A stretch of DNA of 64,000 bases from positions 1-64,000 of the forward strand of contig NW_026570509.1 in assembly GCF_019649055.1 (NCBI RefSeq), given 5' to 3'. The translations under genes and the position numbers were made by a program. Source of the stretch: Paramacrobiotus metropolitanus (taxonomy: Eukaryota > Tardigrada > Eutardigrada > Parachela > Macrobiotidae). This document shows positions 20,432 through 31,850 of the stretch, one piece after another (positions within the stretch are counted from its first letter, which is position 1; each line of letters begins with the position of its first letter). Under the pieces are notes generated by a model. It ran no database searches and was not told the DNA's origin. It saw only the letters and a list, made by a program, of their open reading frames with translations.

Positions 20432-23400
20432 ATGGATACGGATGCAACTTTTGCCGAAGGGTCATGGGACCTTCCGTTATCTCCCCCGTACGTTATTACC
20501 GAAGCGAATCGTCGCGATACTGATGCCATCTTTGCGGAAGGTCAGTGGGATGGATCTTCAACGGATCCGCATGATGTTGTAAGTGACCTTCAAAAAATAC
20601 TGCTTATTTAATGATAATTTTTTCTATAATCAATTTCTGATACTATGAGCTTTTGCCTAATCAAGCATAATGACCCACTAAACGCCAGTGGCTAACAGTA
20701 GGCGCCTAGTCAAAAGAGGTTTATTTTTGTACTTGACCCTTTGTTCTGGAAGGCCTAACGCCAGTGAGAACAATAGATTCCCAGACATAATCTATTAATC
20801 AACGCCAGTCGCAGACAATAGGCGTCTAGACGTAAGAGGTTTATTTTTGTGTCTGACCCTTTGTGTTGTGTAGAGGAGTCTTAACGCTGACGGTCACGAG
20901 TACATGGATGTAGACGATGATCATATGGATGTTAATGAGCAAGCTGGCGGAGCGCAAAACATAACGGTAACTTGTTTGACATACTTGTACTTGTCAATAT
21001 TACAATAAACTCATTGTACAGGAACAAACGGAAGTGGATGACTTGGAACATATGGATATTGACCGAAAGGGGGGCGAAGAAATGGACAAAGGAACTAGCT
21101 CGAATTTACCGGTGAGTTAAAAAAGCAAAATAAATGCTTGTAAAATTGAATTTTAAAAGATGTTTTTGTTATTAAAAAGGCGCTAGCTGACATCGCGGAC
21201 ATTCCGAATTTCACTGGTTTATTCAGTCTGCACAAAGTCAAGGAGCGTCGGTACAAAAATTTCAACAGCGACGAACACGAGTATCGCATTCAAATTGCCT
21301 CCTTACCTCGTGTATACTCCAAGGAGGAGACAGTGCTACTCATGCCCTTACTGCTTGAGGCTGTTCTTAAGCTATGCTTGGGAAGTTTTAATCCCTCCGA
21401 CCGTATCTACATTTCAGTTCATTGTCAGACACTGGATAGCCCGATTTACTTGTCAATGCGAAACCTGTCGGATTTTAACACTGACGATCTCATTGCCGCG
21501 TTTACGAAAGCTAATTCCGGACGCACTGTTCTCGACGAGACGTTTTCTGTACGTGTTTTCCGCACCATTATGCCAAGCGGAGGGAGGTGGAAACGCAAGC
21601 ACCGCCATATTGAACGCGACGAAAGACGCTTCAGCAAATCCACAGTGTCTGTGCACGTCGGCGAGAATCTTTGTTTGCCCGCTGCTTTGTACCTGGGCAA
21701 GTACCGTCTTACCTACGATGTTCAAAAACAGTACAAGAGTCAATGGCAGCATCTGTACAGCAAAAAAGGTGTTAGAAAGCTGGAGCGCCATGCGTACGAG
21801 ATAGTTCAGCGATGCGATTTGCCCCCCGGACGTTGTTACGACCTGGAACATTTGACCGCCATGCAAGAAGAATGCTTCCCAGAGTACCAAATCAAGATTA
21901 TCTCCGCAGATCACGGTAACGCTATAATTGCCCGTGTTTTGGAGACGAAGACGCCGCAGATGCAAGATATTTATCTACGGCTGCAGAAAAAAACATTTCG
22001 ATCTAGTTACAACAGTCACCGGTCTAAATTGTTCGTCATACTACTGCGCCACTTGTGACAAGCCTTATAGCCATAAAGAGCGGCATCGTTGTGGAGAAAA
22101 TTCTTTTATGTGTTTCCGTTCGGTGTCTGTTTGCGTACGTGGGGCTACTGTTCGGTGCCCGGATTGCCGCCGTTGCTTCAACAATCAACAGTGTTTTGAG
22201 AAACACAAAAACTCTCGTAAAAACGAGAAAACGTTTTGTTCGCAAATTTTTTGGTGTAAAGATTGCCGTCGTTTAGTGAACTTGACGCGTCGCCCAAATG
22301 CACAGCATCGATGCGGGGAAATGTTTTGCACAGTTTGTCGCGAGTGGATTTTACAAGCCTATCACAAGTGCTTTATAAAGACTTTGCCAAAGCCAGCTCC
22401 TACTGATAGAGCGGAACCGATGCTGAAATATATTTTCTTCGATTACGAAACGTACAACGATCCTGTTTATGGACATACACCAGCCTGCGTTATTGCCCAG
22501 TATGTCGACGGGACGGAATTCCGGTTCCCTGTGGACGGTCAGCGTATGACAAAGGAAGTTGGACAGCAGTTTGGTGAATGGCTTATTCGGAAAAGCACCG
22601 CAACCACACGATTATCGCACACAACTTCCGGGGATACGATGGTCATTTTATTTTGAAGTACCTTATGGACAACAACTAGAAAGGTGTGGAAGTGATCAAG
22701 CGTGGTAGCCAGCTTTTGGAACTGAGATATCGTGGATTATCCATGAACTCGCGGGATACGTTGAATTTCCTTCCAATGCGATTGAGCAGTATGCCAGAAG
22801 CTGTGGGGTTAGAATTAGAAATGAGAAAAGGGGATTTTCCACATCACTTGAATCATTTAAATAACTGGGACAAGATACTACCCTGGCCTGAACCGGAAAT
22901 GTATTTCTTTGATGGTCTAAAAGGGAAGCAAAAGCAGGAATTCCTCCAGTGGCATGCCGAAACTAAGACACTGTCTAATAATCGGTTCGACTTCCGAGCT
23001 GAAATTGTGGCATACTGTTCTAACGATGTTACGGTCCTTCGTCGTTGCGCTTTGCAATTTGTCAAGGATTTCGGTGGGCTCACTTCGCTGAACCCGCTGG
23101 ACAGTATCACCATGTCTTCCCCTTGCAATAAGTATTACCGTACGTTTCATCTGGAAGCCAACAAATTTGGGTGTTTTGTCGGCACATGGTCCTCACCGGA
23201 ATTGACGTACCAGTGTCCAGGCAACTCAGTGGTTGGAAGTGCTTAACCGAGATTTGGGTGGCCGTATCCAGCATGGGCGAAAAGGTAAAGAAGTCAAAAT
23301 CGGTCGGTACTATGTGGATGGTTACGATGCAGTAACGCGTACTGTGTACGAGTACAATGGTTGCGTATTTCATGGGCATCCTGAGTGCACCGAGGAAGAG

Positions 23401-25011
23401 GATCGGTCACCTTTCTCGCGTAAGCTAATGCGTGACGTATACGAAGAGTACGTGGACCGAGTACAATACTTGGAGGACGAGAAATACAAAGTGTCTACAA
23501 TGTGGGAGTGATATTGGATGAATGAACGCCGGGAACCAGACATCGCTGATTTCCTCTCCAAGCAAACCTTCGCGACCCTATAAACCCGCGTGACGCTTTC
23601 AAAGGCGGTCGGACTAATGCCAGTCAACTATATTATGCGGTGAAACCGGGAGAGAAAATCCTTCATTATGATGTGGTCAGTCTGTACCCTTTTGTCAACA
23701 AGACAAAAGCGTACCCGATCGGACATCCCACAGTTATTCTTTCCGACTTTGAGGACGTCAGAAAATATTTCGGTTTTGTATACTGTAAAGTCCTTCCGCC
23801 ACCGCAGTGCCTGTACCCTGTTTTACCTTCCACCATCAACAAAATGTTAATATTCGCTTTATGCCGTACGTGTGCCGAAGCTCAAAACAATGACTTCTGC
23901 TAGCATAATGATGCTGACCGATACCTCGAAGGTGTGTGGATCACCCCTGAACTCCACCATGCTCTGGACCGTGGATACACCGTGCAGGAGGTGTATGAAG
24001 TGTACCACTGGGAGCAGAAGGAATCCGGTCTGTTTGCCAACTACATCAATAAATTTCTCAAAATCAAGATGGAAGCCAATGGGTGGCCGAGTTTGTGCAA
24101 GACACAAAAACAGAAGGACGCATACATCCGTCAAGTTAAAGAGGGCATCGAACTGGATCCGGAAGCCATGATCTACGATGCCGGTCGACGCAACGTAGCC
24201 AGGAATTGTCTCAATTATCTGTGGGGCAAGCTTGGTCAAAGGGATAACTTCTCTGTAACAAAGTTTCTGCACAGGATCAAGCCGTACTTGGATTTGATAC
24301 GTTCGAATGCTGTGGAAATCCAAGACGTCTTTGCCATTAACGAAGACTGTTTGATGGTGTCATATACCCAATGTGAAGACTACAACGAAGGTAACAATTC
24401 CACCAACGTGGCCATTGCCGCATTCACTACGGCCAACGCCCGACTTGTACTGCTGGACTTGATGGAAAAGTTGGGCGACCGGCTCATGTACTACGATACT
24501 GACTCTGTCGTATTTATTCAACGCCCCGGAGACTGGCTGCCTGAAACCGGAAGCATTCTGGGTGATTGGGAAAACCAGCTACAGGCAGGAGAAAGCCACA
24601 TCGTGAAATTCGTGTCGTGCGGACCTAAAGTGTACAGTTATGAGACTGACACCGGACGTATTGAACTGAAAGCAAGCTAATTAGTACTGGCTTATAAATC
24701 ATATTTTAATTTAGTTTTCGTTGTTAGGCCAAAGGTATTGCACAAAACGGATACACAGAAGACATCCTGGATTGTGATGAAGTAAAGAAGTCTTTTGTTC
24801 GAAGCGGTCGTATTCTAGATTTTGACGCCCTGAAGCGTTTACTGGATGGAACAGATAGCCATGTGGAGGTCATCTACCCAGAGTTCATCAAGCGGAATGG
24901 GAAAACCCAAGAAATAAATACCGTACAACTCATTAAAAACTGCGGATGGTTTATGATAAGCGCATGCTTCTTGCCGATTTTACTACACTTCCTTTCGGCA
25001 CTAAACAGTAA
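20432..25011 (+). CDS. polB: Protein-primed family B DNA polymerase of the Polinton, intron-containing
   Basis: Exon 1 is 20432-20578 (donor gtaagt), exon 2 20874-20966, exon 3 21022-21111 (donor gtgagt); all are phase 0 and encode an acidic repeat-like extension (MDTDATFAEGSWD, RRDTDAIFAEGQWD). The body from 21180 has the N-terminal domain and Cys pairs (CATC, CPDC, CKDC, CTVC), exonuclease motifs FFDYETY, HNFRGYDGHF and YCSNDVTVLRR, then DVVSLYP (motif A), RNVARNCLNYLWGKLGQ (motif B) and YYDTDSVVF (motif C). A 56-bp GC-AG intron (24672-24727) precedes the last exon, ending at the TLPFGTKQ-type terminus with TAA 25009-25011 overlapping an AATAAA. It would replicate the element by protein priming. 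Several one-base frame breaks lie in the body (for example near 22020, 22650, 23240, 23520-23640, 23900 and 24935). Confidence 0.92.
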
Positions 25012-25056
25012 TAAAGACTCTGGTTTCTTGTTTTTCCCATTTTTATTCGTGCTGTT

Positions 25057-25194
25057 ATGAAAAGAGGGCATTTGCCCCGTTATTGGCAATTCATTAGCGT
25101 GAAACAAGGTGTTCAAGCTGATGTGGTTGCTGATAACGTAGCAAGGGAATACCCGAGAAGGACAAAAGACAAAAACGTTAGGCAACAAGTCTAG
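25057..25194 (+). CDS. Possible small basic peptide (45 aa) downstream of polB
   Basis: Short ORF MKRGHLPRYWQFISV... ending ...RRTKDKNVRQQV, 45 residues, rich in Arg and Lys. It starts 45 bp after the polymerase stop and overlaps the 3' end of the convergent small membrane ORF by 4 nt. Adenovirus-like elements often carry small basic core peptides, but nothing here allows a family assignment and chance is possible. Confidence 0.2.
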   Translation: MKRGHLPRYWQFISVKQGVQADVVADNVAREYPRRTKDKNVRQQV

Positions 25195-25385
25195 GTTTTT
25201 ATTGTATCATCTGCCAACATGAGGTTAACAACGTCCTTGGTCAAACGGGCAGATTCTGTCAAACTTGTCATGTTTGGTTTTATTATATGACTGTATATTT
25301 CCAAAACATTATAAATTATCAACATTATAAAAATTAAAACACCGAAAACAATTGAAATTATCTGTTTAAGGGTCGGATTATCCAT
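25191..25385 (-). CDS. Small single-pass membrane protein of the Polinton (64 aa)
   Basis: ATG at 25385; residues 9-31 (IISIVFGVLIFIMLIIYNV) are a clear membrane segment, followed by a polar C-terminal part (HIIKPNMTSLTESARLTKD). It lies convergent to polB and on the strand of the structural genes. Small hydrophobic proteins are frequent in Polintons and adintovirus-like genomes, but no homologue is recognised; a viroporin-like or virion membrane role is only a guess. Confidence 0.45.
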   Translation of the reverse strand: MDNPTLKQIISIVFGVLIFIMLIIYNVLEIYSHIIKPNMTSLTESARLTKDVVNLMLADDTIKT

Positions 25386-26304
25386 ATTTCAGCAGCGATT
25401 GTATAAACTCGTGGTTTCTTAGTTTTGCGCTTAGTTGAAAAAATCGGTTTACTAGAAAAATGCACGTTGGCGTGCATTGGCAGACCGGAGCGAGGCTTAA
25501 ACGAAATGTCCTCTACGGAAAAATTGTTACATAAAGCGAGTTTGTCGTTTATTTTTTAAGAAGGCCCGAGAAAGGGTTGGTATGTTTTGACAGTTACGGC
25601 TGAGACAGTTAGTATACGGACAAAAGTCCACTACATGACGCAGGCAAGGCATCTGGTAAAATTTCGTTAGCTTTAAATAAAAAAGATAAAGCTCAAAATT
25701 TTACAGTTACATTAAGGTGCGACTAAACAAAAATTTTTTTTACAACGTTTTTTAAAACTTTTTAAAACTTTTTGTCCACAAAAACCCCATTGGCGCTAGA
25801 ACGGTTAAGAGATATCGTTTTGAAAGAAGTGGTCGAGAAGGGAGAACGATTCATAAGTTGCCGACAAGACACTAATTTTGGTATGTAACATTTAGTAACT
25901 TAAACGAAACCCCAGAGTTACTAAAGTCGCACAAGTGAACGCGATAGATCGGGAAATGGAGTTTTGATAGGAAAAGCCGCAAATTTACCGACTATTGGAT
26001 AAAAATTATGAACGCGCGACGGTATTTTAAAAATATGTTTTAAAGGCAATAATATTATAATAACGAGGGCTATGGAAGTGCAGCTAAGGGTTTTAACCTT
26101 CTAATGGACAGACAAGGGGATGAAGTTACCGAGGTTTTATCATACAGATCATTGATTTCGCAGATTATCACCGAAAGGTCACTATTTCAGCGAAGGGAGA
26201 TATTTTTCCGGAGTCAGTATTGCCGGTAACTATTACAAATTACGAAAACACCTGAGATGTATTTCACATCGACAGTTCTTCGTTACTTAACTAACTGACA
26301 AAAA
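25386..26304. other. Polinton interior without recognisable gene
   Basis: AT-rich sequence with no ORF longer than about 60 codons on either strand. Together with the two repeat blocks up to 27140 it forms a 1.75-kb gap in an otherwise tightly packed element. A packaging ATPase would be expected somewhere in the element; no Walker A motif was seen. Confidence 0.45.
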
Positions 26305-26880
26305 TTATAGGGTAAAACTATAAGCAACCTTTTCACCCCCGTTTGCAATAGGCACCCCCTTTTGCACCCTGTTTTACTAAAAGGCACCACTTTTCTATTA
26401 GATGAATCTTGAACTCCGTTTATTCAGTGGAATAAAGGCGCACATTTTTATTTTTCCCAGAGGTGTAACAAAGATTTTTTGACAGTTTTTTTGGTTCCCA
26501 AAGAAGTTTTGTCTCGTAATACATGTATTATCGCTTATGAGACAAAATAAACTGATCTGCGTCATGCAGTACCTGGACGCATGCCGCCTTTACGAATCGT
26601 TTAGGCGGAAGTTCTGCAAGAAATGACATACACAACCGGTTTGAACACCTTTCTGGCTTCGACCCATCGTGGGTGTAATGTGGCGGCAAGTTAAACCGTA
26701 TGAGCAGGCGAAATTCTCTAAGGTCAAGAAAATTCTACCTTAAAACTTAGCAGCGGACAGTGGGGGGTGCCTATAGCTTTCGCACGCGACGGGGTGCAGG
26801 AAATAAAGTAATCGAAAAGGAGTGCCTGTAGTCTAAGTGGGTGCAGAAAGGGGTGCCTGTAGCAATTCCAAAATTACTGT
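26305..26880. mobile_element. Fold-back/MITE-like insertion with 'gcaccccctttt' ends
   Basis: The left end (26305-26395) has repeated ggcaccccc/ttttgcaccctgtttta words; the right end (26765-26880) has their reverse complement (ggggtgcctatag, gggtgcaggaaataaagtaa, ggggtgcctgtagcaatt). The inner 370 bp have no ORF. A related single end (cccccctttt...gcaccctgtttattac) lies outside the Polinton at about 33868-33900, so the unit is mobile. Confidence 0.5.
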
Positions 26881-26889
26881 ATATCTGCA

Positions 26890-27140
26890 AGAACTTCCGA
26901 GCCCGCAACACAACAACATCCGCGGACGAACGTCGCGGCTTGACGCACTGTCACGCCGCGACGTCACGGCGTTACTTTCGTAACGCTGTCCCGTAACGGA
27001 CAGAAATCAGTGGCTGCAGCGCCCCTCTTTAGAGCCGTTACGTCACGGTGACCAGCGATGACATCGCTGTCGGCTGCGGTGACGTCATACTGTTACTTCC
27101 GTAACGCACTACCGTAACGGATTTCCGTAACGGACAGAAA
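26890..27140. repeat. Tandem degenerate block with GTTAC-n-CGTAACG palindromes and TGACGTCA
   Basis: Two diverged copies (about 26950-27015 and 27070-27150) of the series gacgtca.., gttactt(t/c)cgtaacgc, ccgtaacgg, acagaaatcaa(c/t)g. Each includes a near-palindrome gttac..cgtaac and a TGACGTCA-like word. It runs up to, and slightly into, the 3' end of the protease gene. Confidence 0.5.
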
Positions 27141-27598
27141 TCAACGAATGCATTGGTGTTGAGTTAAGACGACCTTCGCTTCGCTCCGGTCGATGAACTT
27201 GTGTACAAACCGATCGTTCACGCCTTTATCTCTTGTTAATACCGACATTAAATCTTTGTACGAATAACCGTAACATCTTAGCAAAACGTAGAATATACAG
27301 TACTGCCCACACACGGTGCTGTCAAAGTTTTGTTTTGTAGCATTGGGCATAATGACGTAATCGTCACCGATCCGCTGGTCGATATCTGTAGAATACGATC
27401 CAGGATTTTGACCGTATGAATCAAAAGCCTCTAGCAGTCCTTCGCGAACGCAAAAAAATGCCACCCAGTGTTCACCCGGTCTTCCAGATTGTTGCGTATT
27501 AATATGTATGCGCCGGGATACTGTTTCTCAGGTATGCTGTCACTGGAAAAAACACCCACAAAAAATTGGCAATGGTTTGGCAAAACGCATGCTCATTT
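27141..27598 (-). CDS. Adenovirus-type (Ulp1-like) cysteine protease of the Polinton
   Basis: The clear part (27141-27464) and its upstream continuation show GEHWVAFF (catalytic His), FDSYG (acidic residue) and STVCGQYCIFYVLL (nucleophile Cys in the CGQYC box). Further upstream a FVGVFSSDSIPEKQYPGAYI block fits the N-terminus of this family, but frame breaks separate it from the His block. The enzyme would mature capsid proteins. The reading frame opens 2 nt after the major capsid stop, so it is the last gene of the minus-strand cluster; its 3' end merges with a tandem repeat block. Confidence 0.85.
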
Positions 27599-28834
27599 TT
27601 AAATTACCTTGCCGAATGAGCGATAAAGCACCACATCCTGTATGCCCTCTCGCAAAATCAAAGCGATACAAAAATACAAAATACAAAATCCACCTAAATT
27701 ATAATCAGATCTGTCGAAGGGTAGCTCACCAAAACCTTCGTGTAGGCGCTCCAGTGTATCAAAAAGTCATTCGTACGGCTCCAAACTAGCCCCGTTTTCA
27801 AAATCTATATTATATCCCCGAGTTGGAAACATTTGCCCGTCTATTTCTTCTCGCAAGTAAGCCAAACTGAAATGATTAAAAGCATACGGCGTCGAAGTAT
27901 ATTCCCCATTGAATGCCCTACTCGGTACCATAGCAGAACATAACCTTCGGTTGTTTCCCAATAACAAGGTTGGGCCAAGTATGTTGCTGCTGTCCGGCAA
28001 ACAGAGTGGTTTGCCGCATAGCAACACGTTCAATGTGGTACTTGGCATTCGTTGAAACTAACTGCTTAGTTAAAGCCTCTAGAAAATCGGGCGATGGCTC
28101 GTATTTTCTAATTTTTAAACGAGGGTTTTGATAATTACAGATTTTGGTTTTGATAAATCGCTGTCCGTCATAAAGACTATACTGTTTTTATTACGTACTA
28201 ATTTAATACTCAACTCGACGCCTGGTATCAGTGGTTTATTTTGCTGAAACAGATCACAATGCAGCTTTCCTGATAATTGCAATGGGCGGCACGCTCGAAG
28301 CCACATTCGTCTTAGCTCTGCTCCTTTGCTAAAAAAGATTTTTTCATTGTTAACTTTGGCTTCGTAATATGGATCTTGCTTCCACAGTAATGTATCCATG
28401 GCGAACCTAGACAGCTGTAATTGTGAAGCCTGCACTTGCTTAGTGTAGCCTAGAAGGTTTTCAATGTACCCCCGCATATGGTACATGGAGCTGCTGTCAG
28501 AAATATTGCGAACACCCAGAGTGACAACTACCTGTTCAAATAAACTATCCAGAATATTATTTACGGTTGTCAAGCAGGCATCATCCGTGGGTATGTCCCC
28601 TTTAGAGTCACTTGCATACAGATCACAAGAAAATCGGACGTCTGCCAAACTAATAAGTTCAGTTTGACACGGAGCAGTGGTAAAAACATAATCGTTAGAT
28701 GTGTCCGACGGTGCTTGTGTTGGCGCGATATCATAATCGCGGGTATTCCACCTTTCGGTGAAAGTCGCCGAAAGATAAAATAAATGGGTCTCTAGGAGCA
28801 TAGAAGGTTCGGAACCGCTTTCAATAAGAGCCAT
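27599..28834 (-). CDS. Polinton major capsid protein (double jelly roll), frame-broken
   Basis: About 410 residues from the ATG at 28834 to the stop 27599-27601. N-terminal features of the family: HLFYLSATFTERW, SLADVRFSCDLYASD, NNILDSLFEQVVVTLG, YHMRGYIENLLGYTK. The middle has CDLFQQNKPLIPGVELSIKL; the C-terminal jelly roll has AFNGEYTSTPYAFNHF and DGQMFPTRGYNIDFENG. Frame changes occur near 28115, 28040 and 27765. It forms the icosahedral shell. Its ATG overlaps the TAA of the preceding gene by one base (TAATG), and the protease starts 2 nt after its stop. Confidence 0.85.
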
Positions 28835-29207
28835 TATAGTTTGTCTTTAAGTGCGTCAATTGCAAGTTGTCGCTTTGTAAGGACTACTTTGCGTCGTTTT
28901 CGGTTCTTAATACCCGATCCTTGCTGTTGTTTCAATTTGTCACTAACATGTTCTACAGCTTTGTCAATTTTGCCGATTCGACAGCTTGATGGGCCATATT
29001 TTTCATATGCGGTTGGGCTTTTGTTATTAAATTGGTTATACGGGGCGCGGCTTTGCTGAAAATACCTTTAGCAAAACCGATAACTTTCCCCCAAAACCCA
29101 GCACCGGTCATGGGAGCACCGCGGTATACCGGCATCCCAAACCCATGTTGCCGGCTAAAGGCTTGTAAATAACGATTTTTATCGAACTTGTGCTCTTGAA
29201 GTACCAT
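28834..29207 (-). CDS. Small basic virion-type protein (about 120 aa), one frame break
   Basis: It starts MVLQEHKFDKNRYLQAF at 29207, then a Gly-rich hydrophobic part (GFGMPVYRGAPMTGAGFWG) and amphipathic helices, and after a frame change near 28975 a Lys/Arg-rich tail (GIKNRKRRKVVLTKRQ) ending DALKDKL and TAA. The layout recalls adenovirus pVI/pX-type minor core proteins and similar Polinton ORFs, but that assignment is tentative. The stop overlaps the major capsid ATG by one base; its own ATG lies 4 nt after the penton stop. Confidence 0.6.
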
Positions 29208-29211
29208 TTTT

Positions 29212-29937
29212 TCAGCGTTTCTTGGGTCGAAAATGTATCTTTATTATCGTGGTACCGGGATGAAACGATACCTCAGTCCCTAAATCATCTGCGAGTTTTA
29301 ATTCGATGGTCTGAAAGGTGTGTTTGGCAAGTGGCACATAATGCGGATTTTCGTAAATTAATGTCGGCTCGGTGTAGGAACTGGCGACGGTGGCGATTGT
29401 TCGTAGCAACGGTACCATTGCATCGCCGACGAACCCGTGTTCAATAATGTCGCAATAAACATGCACAACACGACTCTGTTTGCCCGGCCGTAACTGGTAC
29501 GTCTGACCACCGGCACCGGCATAAAAGTGCTCTTGCAATAGACTCAGCGCTCCCGTATACTCTGATCCCTGAAACGTGAGCTCGGCATCGGGATTTACCA
29601 CCAGCTGTGTGGAGCTACCAGTCACGTCAATATGTCCAAAGATGGTGTCTTTGCCACGCAGCGGAAAGTTTATTTTTCGAATTAGTTGATTCTCGTCATT
29701 CTATAACGCTTTGTCTAGATACCGACTGTGTCTCGGTGTAGTCGTGGTTTTAACCAGCACTGCTAAACTCTCAGTAAACCTGAGACGCATCGGTGGTAAA
29801 ATAATTTCGGAAAGACCGACTTCCCAGTTTCCATCAAGATCAATACCTTTGGCCAGCAAAGTTGTAAATTTCCCACAACGATTTGCGGAATAAATATTGT
29901 GAGATGCGGAAGACGGTAGTGCCATATAAAAACTCAT
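29212..29937 (-). CDS. Polinton minor capsid (penton) protein with an in-frame TAG
   Basis: It begins MSFYMALPSSASHNIYSANRC, then GNWEVGLSEIILPP, the N-terminal signature of Polinton penton proteins. A single TAG at 29701-29703 (after YLDKAL) interrupts an otherwise unbroken frame that continues with NFPLRGKDTIFGH and a jelly-roll-type second half ending ETEVSFHPGTTIIKIHF-like strands and KKR. It would occupy the five-fold vertices. The ATG lies 1 nt after the integrase stop. The TAG may be a mutation or sequencing error; readthrough is conceivable but unsupported. Confidence 0.85.
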
Positions 29938-29938
29938 T

Positions 29939-30989
29939 TTAGATCTTCTTTGTTTTCCCGCGAGTCGTAAGCGAGCCGTAACCGTACCAACGTATTAGGC
30001 ATTGCTGTTTTCCCTTGTACATTCTTTCCCTTAATATACGCGATATACGATGAAACGGTCGCTCGGTCATAATAAATTTTGACAGTTCGCTGGCATAAAA
30101 ATCTCCATCAATTTTCTCATGTCCTAGGTCCTCTAGAGCGTAAATGTAATGATTCCGTCGCTTTTTAACTTGTACAATTTTAAAAATTTCTCCAGTGTAA
30201 TTGGTTTCGTATAGCTTTTCGAGCGTCTGCTTGCGTTTTGCTATACGCACGTGATCCCCAACCTGAAAAATAGGATTTTCTGTCTGTGGCTCATCTATCA
30301 TATCTTGACGTATATTGCGCGCTTCATCCACATCCACTTGACTGGGGGCAAACCCTGTACTAAAGTGAACAGAATTATCATATGATTTTAAAATCTCAGG
30401 TAAAATATCGAGGTACTTGTAAGTATTATTCTCTGTCATGTACACGTAAAGACGTTTCTTAATTGTTCGGCTAAATCGCTCTACCATGGCACACTTAACA
30501 TCGTCGTTCTTTGTTGTAAAAAACCTGATATTGTGATCAGTAAAAGTGTTTTGTAGTTGTTTATTCACAAATTCTTTATCGTTATCGCTTTGACAGCGCA
30601 GTGGTCGATCAGATTCTTTATAAATATAACACAGAGTACGAATAATTTCTTCGGGTTTCTTTGATTTGACGGGCTCGGCCCAGCCGTAGCGAGAAAAACA
30701 ATCGACACAAGTTAGTAAATACTTAACGTCTTTATTGTCATTCGCAAATTTTTGCTTATCTGCCAAGTCAATTTGGTGATGGTCACCAATATTAAATGAT
30801 AAAATTTTTTGACGCTTAAATTTTGACCGAAAAGGTTTATGTTGAGTATAAGCGTCTTTGCTTTTGCAAATACTCTTCCACTTGCTGACGCAAAAATCCG
30901 TGATTTTGCGCTTCCCAATATAAGCGCTCGATGCCTCCTAGACTACCAGGATAAGAAGCATCTAAATAAATATCGTCCAGTGATGCCAT
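29939..30989 (-). CDS. Polinton integrase (rve, DDE) with C-terminal chromodomain-like part
   Basis: ATG at 30989 (MASLDDIYLDASYPGSLGG). After a frame break near 30845 come HKPFRSKFKRQK and the core: HQIDLAD (first Asp), CVDCFSRYGWAEPV, CQSDNDKEF (second Asp; Asp replaces the usual Gly before EF) and MVERFSRTIKKRLY (Glu). The C-terminal part has DHVRIAKRKQTLEK and a chromo-type block RISRILRERMYKGKQQCLIRWYGY. It would join the element ends to target DNA. Its ATG shares one base with the stop of the upstream gene, and the penton ATG follows its own stop by 1 nt. Confidence 0.9.
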
Positions 30990-31825
30990 TATGCGTAACT
31001 GAGCCAACCACTTTTCTGTGTCTTTTGCTTCTTTCTAGGAGGACCTGTAGATTTTGTGGTTTTACGCCTTAATAAGTCATCGTAGCGCTTTTCAACGCCG
31101 TTTTTGATGGCGCGTGTTTCCGTTGGCTTTGTATACGTCAAAGCTTTATGTGTCGGAGCCGCTAGTAAGGCCTTTGAAGTTAATGGGGCGGGCAAGGCCT
31201 GTGAAGTCGAAGGGACCGGTAAAGCCTCCAACTGCGGTGCCTTGGATGTAATCGCTTTTCTATCGGGAACCTTATACGGTGCCGCTTTTTTGCTGCGTGT
31301 AATTGGACCAGAGCTTCGCGGTGCAACCACAACGTCAATCCGGTCTGTCGGTAGCGACACGGGAAGTGGTTCGTATTCGGGAGGTACATACTCTAATGAC
31401 CCATCATCAGGAAACTCTACCATGGGTGAGGATGGTAGCTTCTTTTTTGGTTTTTGCCCTTTGGATATTGGCTTCGGACGTGGACTTTTATACACATGTT
31501 TTACCAGTGTCTCACTAGAGATTCAAACGGTATTTGCGACACTGCTGTCCTTAATGTTTAACTCTATGCCTTGAGTATAAAGCATCATTTGATAACATTG
31601 TAGAAGTGAATACGAAGCTGTAATACTTTTAGCACCGTTTATTATAGCCTTACCATTAGGGAATAATTGACACAACGTTTTGTTTTGTAAACTTAAGGTG
31701 ACAGCATTAAATCCTTTAACGGACTTTGTATTAAGTGGAAATGATTTCCAAACGTTCTCCAAACAAATCGCTTTGTCGAATTGGACGGAAAGAATGACGT
31801 TACGGATATCCATGGCTACGAGCAT
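30989..31825 (-). CDS. TBP-like single-lobe protein with long basic Pro-rich tail, in-frame TGA
   Basis: From the ATG at 31825 (second ATG 31813) the first 100 residues match the pattern of one lobe of TATA-binding protein: IRNVILSVQF, a strand-helix stretch, then FNAVTLSLQNKTLCQLFPNG and KAIINGAKSITASY followed by an amphipathic helix. Only one lobe is present, whereas cellular TBP has two. A TGA at 31523-31525 interrupts the frame, which then continues unchanged for about 177 codons as a disordered Lys/Pro/Ala-rich tail with PPRKKQKTQK. The stop shares a base with the integrase ATG. Proposed role, DNA or promoter binding, is inference. Confidence 0.55.
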
Positions 31826-31850
31826 TAATTGCGACAGTGTCAACTTGGAA

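Noticed and set aside
27160-27195. Link between the Polinton and the element at 7623-8259 through a shared 'cgaaggtc'-type word
   Set aside because: The match is about 16 bp and lies inside the protease coding sequence; probably coincidence.
31104-31574. 156-aa plus-strand ORF
   Set aside because: Antisense of the basic tail of the TBP-like gene.
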